DNA of 24,802 bases from Chara braunii (lineage: Eukaryota > Streptophyta > Charophyceae > Charales > Characeae). The DNA lies in NCBI GenBank assembly GCA_003427395.1, contig BFEA01000151.1, positions 270,328 to 295,129 on the forward strand, in the 5' to 3' direction. The translations under genes and the position numbers were made by a program. The notes below the pieces were generated by a model. That model worked only from the letters and a program-made list of their open reading frames with translations. It had not been told where the DNA came from and searched no databases. This document shows positions 9,786 to 17,115 of this stretch, piece after piece (positions within the stretch are counted from its first letter, which is position 1; every line of letters begins with the position of its first letter).

Positions 9786-11894
9786 ATGTCTGGCAGTGTG
9801 AAGGGAGAAGCTTTTGAGGTGAAGCCTCAAGTTCCTCTCTCCCCTTTGGAGGCTGAATTGCTCGTCGAGGAGGGAAAACTCCGGAAACAGGCAGAAGCAA
9901 TTGAGGCTTTGAAGGCAGAGCTGAAGCGCAAGGAGGCTTACCAGAAGGAGACCAAAAAAAGAGAACTGGTGTCAGACATAGAAAAAAATTGTGAAGGCAG
10001 GGTGAGTGGCACCTCCAGTCAGTACGATAAGGACATGGATGAGTTCATCCTCCTGCAGGATGACATTCACCGGTGTTATTTTACTAACTAGGATGCAAGG
10101 ATCACCAGTCTGGAGGATAGAATTTCAGAGCACACAAAAAAATTGGATGACATCTCCTCCAAACTGGATCGGCTCTTTACTCACCTGTAGATTCCACCTA
10201 CCTTGGTTATTCCTCCATCTCCTGGGAGTCCTAAAGTGGGACCCCAACAACCCCCACAATCCTGAGCTCCATTTGACCAGCAGCGGCCTAAACTAACCTC
10301 TCCACCCATGTTCTCTGGAGAGGACCCAAAGGGGGATGTCTCAGACTGGGTCACTGCACAATGAACCTACCTTAGCGGGTTCAAATGTGATGAGGATGTG
10401 AAGGTGAGTGCCATCCTTGCTCACTTGGAGAGGACTGCACTGAAATGGTGTACCTCCACTTCCAGCAAGCAAGGGTTGGAAATGTCTGAGTGGGCGCAGA
10501 GATTGGGGGTGTTTGGGTTCTTGCAGGCTTTGAATGACAGGTTTGCTGACAAGGAGCAGGCCAGGAAGGCAGTTGACAAAATTGTCCGGCTGTGCCAAAA
10601 GAAATGGGATGGCTCATTGTCCAAGCTCTACTCAACCTTTGAGAGTCTGACATAGACTCCTGGGTTGGAGATGAGTGAGTAGGATCAGCTCACTCATTTC
10701 TTGAGAGCAGCGCGTGGGGAATACCAACTTGCTTTATTTTCTCAGGGCCACAAGGATTGGCGGTCCTTTGGTAGAGCAGCCCTAGATCTAGAGTCCCAAC
10801 ACCATGTCCAGGAAGCACCTTCTGAAGGAAGGAAGAGACCCTCCTCAAAGGGGCAAAGGAGGAGGAAGGGTGCTTTATTTGCTGCAACATCAGGTTCAAA
10901 AGATGAGACAACATCTCAGAGTGGGACCCCTCCATCTGAGACTACTTCATCTTCTGCTGCAGATCCAACTATTCTTTCCCTGGTTGATGCTCTGATGGGA
11001 TTGACAAAAGGCAAGGCCCCGACCCAGAGAGCATCAACCATCAACAAGGGGAAAGGTAAGAGACGTGTCTCTTCCCTTGGTGCCCAGAGAGTTCCTCTAC
11101 CATGGGGCGTCCGTTGGCCAGATGACCCCCTTGATCCTTCCACATTCCCCTGGCATGCACTCATGATCCAAGAGGGAGTTTGGAGGAAGAGTAAGGACGG
11201 GGGGGTCTGCCTGAGATGCGAGGGGGACCATTTTCTCTAGGACTGTCCCAGCATGCCTCGTAGGCCTTCAGCTAGAGTTCAAAACACTAGAGTGGAGAGA
11301 GGTGGAAGCACCAGCTCCTTACCAATGTTGATCCATCTTCCGAGAAAGATGAATCTTCACCCTTCAGCTGGTTCTTTTTGTGGAGTTGCAGCATTAGGGT
11401 GCTTCACTTGTGAGGACACTGATCTGGATGAAACGTGGGAGGAGGATGAATCTCAGAGCCTGGCTGATCTCTTTCTGTCTTTGCAGGAAAGAAAGAAGCA
11501 TAGGTCAGATTTCATCCTACTTCGACCCTCCATCCTGGGAGCTAGGTTCAAAGGGCTCTTAGACTGTGGGGCCACTCCTAACTTTGTCTCCCAAGACAGT
11601 CACCAGAGACTGGTAAAGTTGCGACAACCTATTGAGGTTCGCATAGGTGACTCATCCACATTCATGATCACTACTGATGTCAAAGGTCTACCAATAGTTT
11701 TTGACAAGCAGGGAGAAATCAGGCAGCACCTGAATTTCTCTGTGTTCCCCAATGTACCCTTTGACCTTGTCTTCTCCCTACAGTGGATTGAGGCCACCAA
11801 TCCTAGGGTCCACTGGCGGATCCCTGGGGTTGAGCTACCTGACCGGCGAGGGGAGTATCGCCCTTGTATGCTCGCTGGGTCACCCAGCCAGTAG
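9786..11894 (+). pseudogene. gag-protease of Ty3/gypsy element, seven in-frame stops
   Basis: One frame runs for 703 codons from the ATG at 9786 with no frameshift but with stops at 10089, 10188, 10263, 10362, 10653, 10680 and 11238. The N-terminal ~100 residues are a charged coiled coil (LVEEGKLRKQAEAIEALKAE). The capsid-like part follows (PPMFSGEDPKGDVSDW ... AILAHLERTALKW). A Ser/Lys-rich linker leads to a zinc-knuckle relic near 11208-11250 (CLRCEGDHFL, then a stop, then DC), spaced CX2CX3HX4C and so one residue short of the usual spacing. The protease core is LLDCGATPNFVS near 11560-11595, with Cys where Ser or Thr is usual after the catalytic Asp. Gag would build the particle and protease would cut the polyprotein. 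No product is possible without readthrough of every stop. Confidence 0.9.
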
Positions 11895-11984
11895 CTGTTA
11901 TTGTATGCGTGCTCGTAGTTTCTTACGACTTTCACGCTATAGACTGACACGTCTATTTGTAGCATATGTTAAACAGACTGATGT

Positions 11985-12985
11985 GGAGATTGCTCCTTGT
12001 CCCTCTCAAATTCAGCAAGTGGTTGACCGGTTATGTGGCCTTGTGCAGGAGCCTATTGTACTTGTCCATAGGCAGACCAAGCATAAGATTGAACTCCTGC
12101 CTGGCACGGTCTGTCCCAAGGGCCGGGTCTACAGAATGTCCCCTGCTTGAGCTAAGGAAACAGTTAGAGATCCTGACCAGCAAGGGCTGGATACGTCCCA
12201 GCACATCTGAATTTGGGGCACCGGTTCTGTTTGTTCCAAAAGGAAATGGTGAGATCAGAATGTGTGTGGACTACAAGGGACTCGACAAGATCACGAGGAA
12301 GTCTACAAAGCCTCTTCCTCGGATCGATGACCTGTCGGACATGGTGCAGGGCTGCATTATCTTCAGCGAGATCGATCTCAAATTTGGCTACCACAAGATT
12401 GAGATGGCTGAAGGTGATGTCCACAAGACAGCCTTCAAGACTAGATATGGTACCTACGAGTACCTGGTCATGCCATTCGGTCTTTGCAATGCCTCTGGCA
12501 CTTTCCAGACAGAGATGCATCGCATACTCGGGCCTTACCTGGATAAGTTTGTAGTTGTCTATCTGGATGATATCCTGATATCAAGTCATTCTGTTCAGGA
12601 GCATGCGCAACATCTGGATCCTGTCCTCCAGGCCTTACATGACAAACAGTACAAGATTAACAGAGAAGTCCTATTTTCGAATTAGCTCTGTTGTTTATAT
12701 GGGTCATGTCATTTCTAGAGAGGGGTTGGCTCCCGAAGCAACAAAAGTTGTTGTTGTTCAGGACTGGCCGAAGTCTCTGAATGTTCGTGATGTTCGGTCT
12801 TTCCTAGGTTTTGCATCATATTATAGGAAGTTCATAAAGAACTTCTCCTCCATTACTTGACCTCACAAAGAAGGATCCTTCCTTTCTTTGGACATCAGAC
12901 TGTTAGGAGGCCTTTACACGTCTCAAGGAGGCCTTGATTCGTGGACCTGTTTTGTGGTTACCTTACCCTCTGGAGGCAGTATCTA
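11985..12985 (+). pseudogene. Reverse transcriptase of Ty3/gypsy element, frameshifted; RNase H and integrase missing
   Basis: Coding resumes in a new frame after the protease (HKIELLPGTVCPKGRVYRMS, to about 12147). It shifts again into LRKQLEILTSKGWIRPSTSE, APVLFVPKGNGEIRMCVDY, YLVMPFGLCNA and the catalytic YLDDIL (12558-12575), then again near 12670 into GHVISREGLAP and VRSFLGFASYYRKFIKNFSS, and again near 12855 into the connection segment (KEALIRGPVLWLPYP). These are the ordered fingers, palm and thumb motifs of Ty3/gypsy RT, which copies element RNA into DNA. The RNase H domain should begin right after this, but the sequence passes at 12987 into the region before the 3' LTR. I count at least four frameshifts and one further in-frame stop. 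Confidence 0.93.
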
Positions 12986-13387
12986 GGTGGCGCTGGTTCT
13001 TTCAGGGGCTCATGGGTAGTGATAGCGGTTACTCAAGGTTGGGGGAAGGAGCGTTGCTCATTTTTTAGCAGCGCATCACAATTCTGGGGTTATTGTGACA
13101 AAACGAGTTTAATAAACAGTGTGGATACTGTGTTTGAATTTTCTTTGCTTCATTGTCTTGGATGTGATATACTCGGCTTTCCTTTGTAACTGGTTGTGAG
13201 GATTCTGTGGAGCGAATTGCACTTTCAGTGTTCTTTGTCATATTGCATGGATAAGTCTTGCGCTGTGTTTATCTTTCCCTGTGTGGTGTGATACTCCCAT
13301 CCTCTCCCCTTCCTTCTGTGTATGAATGGGCATACCTGGAAGTCTATGTGGGCGAGTGTTGTTCTAACAGCAAACAACCAGGTTCAT
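12986..13387 (+). repeat. 3' LTR
   Basis: This is a direct copy of the LTR at 7912-8329, collinear from GTGGCGCTGG to AGGTTCAT with an 8-base deletion and scattered substitutions. AATAAA lies at 13111-13116. The bases just before TGATAGCGG (AGGGGCTCATGGGTAG, 13004-13019) are purine-rich and could be the polypurine tract that primes plus-strand synthesis. Confidence 0.9.
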
Positions 13388-13787
13388 GCGTTATGTTCGA
13401 GTGAACGAGACCAACTTTGCCTGCACAAGGGGGTCGGGTCCAGGCTGAGTAGGCTCAATTCTGGACCACGGCTGGGGTCTCAGAGCCTTGGCAAAAATGT
13501 AAAAGTAAAGTAGCGACGTACCTTTCCATGTTTTCGGTTGAATTTCATTCCTTCCCGTACTTGGGCCCTTGCTCCACTCCTCAGCAAATGTGCAAAATGT
13601 GAATGAATTTTCCGTTAGAACGTGGTCAAATACAACCCCTTGCTTTTTTGTCTCGATGACCATGGTAGTGCAGCGAGGCCTTGGTGAGTGGCTTTCTTAT
13701 TTTTCCACTTTCTTGGCCGCGCCACTTTCTTGCCTGTCAGAAGCGCCACTTTCTTGCCTGTCAAAAGCGCATTCGCGCACGGAGAGG

Positions 13788-13789
<2 letters not shown>
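13388..13789. other. No gene recognised
   Basis: Flank of the LTR element. It begins GCGTTATGTTCGAGTGAAC, closely matching a sequence at 14231. A short direct repeat, CGCCACTTTCTTGCCTGTCA, occurs twice at about 13719-13764 with one partial copy. No domain is visible. Confidence 0.4.
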
Positions 13790-13838
<49 letters not shown>

Positions 13839-13957
13839 CCCTGCAGCGTGTGTCAGAGACTTAGAGGGCAGTTTCTTGCCTGAAGAAGAGCATAGGGGGC
13901 ACACACACACACACACATAGAGAGAGCGCGTGCGCTCGAGAGAGAGAGAGAGAGAGC
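13790..13957. repeat. Compound microsatellite: (GA)n, (CA)n, (GA)n
   Basis: About 23 GA units at 13790-13835, about nine CA units at 13900-13917 and about nine GA units at 13938-13956, with unique sequence between. ORFs on both strands here follow from the repeats. Confidence 0.95.
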
Positions 13958-14049
13958 ATGAGCAGTGATCTGTGATTACGGGCCTGCATGTGCCTGTCCC
14001 GTTCACCAGGGCAAGAACGGAGCAGGGGTTGACCTTAAGGTGAAAAAAA

Positions 14050-14245
14050 AAAAAGGTTATATTCGAAATTTGAATACAACAATTTTCTCTTCGTGAAATT
14101 CAAATATAACGCATATGCGTATTATCCGAATAGAACGCATATGCGTTATATTCGAAGTGCCCTTGTATTCGAAGAAAGGGTCTTAACTTTCCAAAAACCG
14201 TTTTTTTGGGAAAACTCAAATACAACGCATATGCGTTATGTTCGG
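14050..14245. repeat. AT-rich block with three copies of a 12-bp palindrome
   Basis: ACGCATATGCGT occurs at 14109-14120, 14135-14146 and 14225-14236. Two copies extend to ACGCATATGCGTTATRTTCG, and two are preceded by CAAATAYAA. Related fragments (TTATATTCGAAATTTGAA) lie at 14057-14074. The block ends exactly where the minus-strand integrase similarity begins. It may be the end of a non-autonomous DNA transposon, but terminal inverted repeats and a target duplication were not established. Confidence 0.6.
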
Positions 14246-14254
14246 GGGAACACG

Positions 14255-14990
14255 GTAGTTGTCCTTGAATAGTTAAATGACGTGGTCAGTTCTAGCTGTC
14301 TTCGGCATAGTGATTAGTCTAGCATACTTACTAAACCTGTCCACAATGATGAAGATATGTCGTTTATCGCTCTTCCTGGTCACAAGTGTATCCATGAAAT
14401 CCATGGGCACACTCTGACCTGGACCAGCAAGGAGAGGCAAGGGCTTAATAAGAACAAGCGGTGCTTGCGTCTGTGGCTTGTCTCACTTTCAAACCTGGCA
14501 GGTCTCTACGTATCTCTTTGTGTCATCCATTATTGTGGGCCACCAAAAACGTTGCACTAAATTTGTTGCTGTGTTTTTGTAACCGAAATGTCGAGTTGCG
14601 TCGTTGTATTCACCTAAAAATAAACTACGAGAAGACTTTCTATTCAGAACACACAAACGTTTATTCCCAGCCTTCTCAAGGAACAGCAAGTCGTCAACCA
14701 ACGCAAAGTTCTCGGAAGTAGTCTTATCTTTAGCTTCCAATTTGCTAATGATCTCAGACATGACCGCGTTCTCTTGATAGGCTTCCACCATTAGATCGAG
14801 TTACATCGTCGGGAATTCCAAACTCAGTTAATAATGTGCCTAGATAGTCTGCCCTACGCAATAGTGCATCAGCCACTTTGTTGTACTCTCTTCTCAGAGG
14901 GTCGAGCTTGAAGTCGTACATATCTATGACTTCAAGCCACCTCTTGAGTGCATCAGAGAGCATAGGTTGTCTTAACGCACCAGTACGTGC
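14255..14990 (-). pseudogene. Ty3/gypsy pol fragment: RNase H end and first half of integrase
   Basis: On the minus strand this begins near 14990 with MLSDALKRWLEVIDMYDFKL and YNKVADALLRRADY, the tail of an RNase H domain. The integrase zinc-binding region follows (FLGEYNDATRHFGYKN, FWWPTIMDDTKRYVETC), then PMDFMDTLV with the first catalytic Asp and HIFIIVDRFSKYARLI, stopping at LFKDNY (about 14257). It is inactive. The first zinc His is Asn, the second zinc Cys is a stop, another stop lies two codons later, one lies before LFKD, and a frameshift lies near 14790. The similarity ends where the integrase fragment at 5999-7165 takes up, on the same strand and in the right order. Its 5' side stops near 15000 with no RT beyond. 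Confidence 0.88.
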
Positions 14991-14999
14991 CAGCTAACG

Positions 15000-15295
15000 G
15001 TTGCGGGCCCCTTTTGCAGGGACCACGAGGCTAATAGGGACCACGGGCCAACTAAAAATAATGTCGCAGCCGCGCGATTCAGAGCCTACGAGTCTAATAG
15101 GGACCATTGTACAGGGGTTAAAACCACGACGGCCCGAGTGGCCGAGAGACCCAGCAGCCTGCTCTGCTAAGAGCTAGAGACCGCCGCGGCCCACCGATGG
15201 GGCAAGGCCAGCAAGCAGGGCCTGCAAGGCCTCAAGCAGGCGAGGCCCCAGGACACAGGCAGGCAGGGTCTGCAAGGCCACGGAAGGGGGGATAT
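15000..15295. other. GC-rich non-coding sequence with GGCC-type repeats
   Basis: A short repeat around CTAATAGGGACCA occurs at 15031 and 15093. After 15180 the sequence is dominated by GCAAGGCC, GCAGGC and related words. A TGGCCGAG at 15139 resembles a Pol III A box but has no convincing B box partner. No gene is recognised. Confidence 0.45.
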
Positions 15296-15514
15296 TGACT
15301 GGGCCAAGTTCTTCTTATAGAAGAGCTGCTCCTATCACTGTCGTGATAGGAGCTAGCCCAGTAGGTTACAGAATCAAGCTTTCACCCAGCAGGCGCTGGA
15401 ATCGACCTGAGCACCCTACTGGGCCAGCTCCTTTTGGAGCAGCCCATAACTTGAGGTTGGGCGCGGCCGATTTTCGGCCATGCGATCTTCGAGATCGCAC
15501 GGCTCAAATCAGCC
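15296..15514 (+). ncRNA. Dense hairpin array leading into a U6 snRNA tail (candidate structured RNA)
   Basis: Perfect stems follow one another: TCTTC/GAAGA (15310-15324); GCTCCTATCAC/GTGATAGGAGC (15328-15353, 11 bp, four-base loop); CCAGC/GCTGG (15386-15399); GCTCC/GGAGC inside GGGC/GCCC (15421-15445); GGCCGA/TCGGCC (15465-15479); GCGATCT/AGATCGC (15482-15498); GGCT/AGCC (15501-15514). GCCCAGTAGG at 15356-15365 can pair upstream with ACTGGGC (15298-15304), or downstream over 10 bp with CCTACTGGGC (15415-15424), so two folds compete. The array runs straight into the U6-like 3' end and a T12 tract. That it is transcribed is inference. I recognise no known RNA family for the array itself. Confidence 0.5.
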
Positions 15515-15520
15515 GCGCTG

Positions 15521-15589
15521 AAATTAGCATGGCCCCTGCGCAAGGATGACACGCATAAATCGAGAAATGGTCCAAAATTTTTTTTTTTT
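15521..15589 (+). ncRNA. U6: U6 snRNA 3' half with T12 tract (pseudogene or chimera)
   Basis: From ATTAGCATGGCCCC (15523) to GAAATGGTCC (15564-15573) the sequence matches the 3' half of plant U6 snRNA essentially base for base, then AAAA and twelve T (15578-15589), as at a Pol III terminator. Kept are the AGC triad, the internal stem-loop region and the 3' tail. The 5' half is absent, including the 5' stem-loop and the ACAGAGA box that contacts 5' splice sites, so it cannot act as a spliceosomal U6. The break lies at GAAATTAGC, where U6 has GAAGATTAGC. Truncation, template switching during retrotransposition, or recruitment of a U6 tail by another RNA would all give this arrangement. Confidence 0.9.
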
Positions 15590-15780
15590 CTTACCGGGAT
15601 CGACCTTGTGCCTGTGTTTCAACAGCTCGTGGGTATACCATGAAGCAACGTGACCGTTCGCAAAGCCAACGGGTATAGCCAGGAAAAAAAAATAAAAAAC
15701 AATTCCTATAACTAAATTGAACGATGCGACAGGTGGCACTAGCAGAAGCAAGGGGACTTTAGTGTCCCCTAGGAAAGACA
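15590..15780. other. Non-coding, with small perfect hairpins
   Basis: AGGGGAC-TTTAGT-GTCCCCT (15751-15770) is a perfect 7-bp hairpin. CCGTTCG ... AACGGG at 15654-15673 resembles the hairpins further downstream. No coding content is seen. Confidence 0.5.
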
Positions 15781-15783
15781 ACA

Positions 15784-16061
15784 GGCGCCCGTCGGAAACG
15801 GGCAGCCTTTTTCTTATGAGGTAAGTTTCTTTTTTCTTTCCTTTTTTTTTTCAAGTTTTCTTTAGATTTTTGTCTTAGTTTTTTTTAAAGATTATTTTCT
15901 TTTAGATTTTTTAAGATTCTTTCTAGATTTAGATTTGTTTCCCTCGTTTGTCTCACTACTTAGGCACCCGTTCGTTTCAACGAACGGGCCGTAATAAAGC
16001 CTGACTGAGACTGTTTCATCGGACTTTCACTGGCTCATCAGGTGGTTGCACCTCGACAGTC

Positions 16062-16100
<39 letters not shown>

Positions 16101-16420
16101 AAGAGGGGGAGGGAGCCTACCTGGCGGCTGTGCCCTCAAGCTACTTCCATCGATAGGATGAGCAAAATTGAATGAATCTACTGCTAGAACATGGAAATAT
16201 ACAGGGCCACACAACTCCCCTCCCTTGTTTTGAGGAACCTGCGCCTGTTTGTTTGGAGGAACGGGCAGCAGGAGCAACTTGAGGTAAGTATTTTTTGTTT
16301 GTTAGTTTCTCTTTAGTTTTCTTTATGTTTTTGAGTTTTTTTATTTTCGTCTCTCTTATGTTAGATTCCCCTCTCCTTTGTCGTAGTGCTGCGCCCGTTC
16401 GTTTGAGGAAACGGGCTGCA
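15784..16420 (+). repeat. Diverged tandem pair: hairpin, intron-like segment, hairpin
   Basis: Two related units lie in tandem, about 0.43-0.46 kb apart. Each has a CCCGT-type hairpin (15788-15802; 16243-16265), a sequence ending TTATGAG or CTTGAG, a GTAAGT (15821; 16284), a T-rich stretch, a TAG acceptor (15963; 16386), and a second hairpin (CCCGTTCG/CGAACGGG, 15967-15988; CCCGTT/AACGGG, 16393-16415). The T-rich parts, 143 and 103 bp, have the look of short spliceosomal introns. No open frame joins the flanks. Splicing is not shown by the sequence alone. Confidence 0.5.
16062..16104. repeat. (TG)n(GA)n microsatellite
   Basis: About nine TG units followed directly by about ten GA units, then AAGAGGGGGAGGG. 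It separates the two hairpin/intron-like units. Confidence 0.95.
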
Positions 16421-16476
16421 ACAATCAACGGTGCGTCCGAACCTGGTGTTGTTGGCGCCCAGGTACGGGCGCGTCT

Positions 16477-16677
16477 CGATCCTTTAGCATTTCAAGACTG
16501 GAGGCTAGAGGTGTCGAGAAGTTACTACGGGGCTGGCTGTGGGGACCGAGCAGACACAGCGACGTTGCTTTTTGATCCTACGAAGTTGGCTTTAGCTGAT
16601 ACCGCCCGAATCAGGCACACCTTATGTGCTCGATACGGGCGCACACTAAGGAATGAGCCTTGTTGGGCTTGACTGTA
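16477..16677 (+). rRNA. Diverged fragment of nuclear 26S rRNA, domain V (pseudogene)
   Basis: CGATCCTTTAG, then GCTAGAGGTGTC, AGAAGTTACTAC, CTGGCTGTGG and AGCGACGTTGCTTTTTGATCC (16550-16570) follow the order of eukaryotic large-subunit rRNA around the peptidyl-transferase centre. After about 16590 similarity weakens but continues through CACTAAGGAATGAGC and GGGCTTGACTGTAGG, matching the stretch that reads CACTAATAGGGAACGTGAGC in real 26S rRNA. The usual GGGATAACTGGC is shortened to GGGGCTGGC, removing the bases around the catalytic adenosine (A2451 in E. coli numbering). The motif set is cytosolic eukaryotic, not plastid or mitochondrial. It cannot function as rRNA. Confidence 0.82.
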
Positions 16678-16765
16678 GGGGGGGAGGTGCCTGTTCGTTT
16701 CAAACGACTGGCTGCCCCTGCCAGGAAAACGAGGGGGTAGGTAGGGAAAAAAAAAAAAAAAGTAA

Positions 16766-16783
16766 CGGCCACGTACGTGGCCG
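16766..16783. repeat. Perfect 18-bp palindrome
   Basis: CGGCCACGTACGTGGCCG reads the same on both strands and directly follows an A-rich run (16746-16761). A looser version, CCACGGCCGCGAACGTGG, lies at 16816-16833. The phrase GGGCTTGGAAGCC occurs twice nearby (about 16804 and 16855). Confidence 0.9.
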
Positions 16784-17022
16784 CGGGTTTTGGGAAGGTA
16801 CAGGGGCTTGGAAGCCACGGCCGCGAACGTGGTCACAGTCGTAGGTCAGGTTCAGGGCTTGGAAGCCTCTGAATGCAGAAGTGACAGCAGTCTGTTCAGT
16901 TCTACAGACTATTGCAACTGGTTGGGTTCAGCCATGTGCAAACGCCTCTGGCTTGGGGAAGTGCCCGGGTGCATGACCAAGGCCTGGAACTTGGTTCCCC
17001 CAAAGGAACATCAAGATTCCCA

Positions 17023-17050
17023 GCCCTCGATCGAAGTTTAGATCGAGGGC
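17023..17050. repeat. Perfect 10-bp inverted repeat (hairpin)
   Basis: GCCCTCGATC and GATCGAGGGC are separated by eight bases. No T run follows, so a simple terminator reading is not supported. Confidence 0.92.
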
Positions 17051-17107
17051 CAGGTTCAGCCCCGTTGTTTGGTTGTCTCAAGTGGTTGCCCACCACTCCA
17101 GCCCAGC

Positions 17108-17115
17108 TATAAAAA
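17108..17115 (+). promoter_or_regulatory. Possible TATA box
   Basis: TATAAAAA in a GC-rich setting, about 250 bases before the dyad-repeat region. It could start a Pol II transcript running through 17150-17600, but no initiator or gene is identified, so this is a weak call. Confidence 0.3.

Larger units (their letters stand above)
7912..13387 (+). mobile_element. Decayed Ty3/gypsy LTR retrotransposon, internally deleted
   Basis: Two direct LTR copies (about 7912-8329 and 12986-13387, roughly 90% alike by eye) enclose a 1.45-kb leader, gag with a zinc-knuckle relic, protease, and reverse transcriptase, in the usual Ty3/gypsy order. The RT runs into the start of the RNase H connection and then stops directly at sequence just upstream of the 3' LTR, so RNase H and integrase are missing. 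The coding part has many stops and frameshifts. I found no flanking target-site duplication with either choice of LTR edge. The element lies between the two halves of a minus-strand integrase, which suggests insertion into that older element. Confidence 0.88.

Noticed and set aside
15131-15400. Possible tRNA or tRNA-derived SINE promoter (TGGCCGAG as A box, GGAATCGACCT as B box)
   Set aside because: The A-box match is partial, the B-box candidate does not align with GGTTCGANTCC, and no cloverleaf can be drawn.
16015-16045. Minus-strand CTGATGAGCC...GATGAAAC, again hammerhead-like
   Set aside because: The bases between the two core blocks do not form a stem II, so the required fold is absent.
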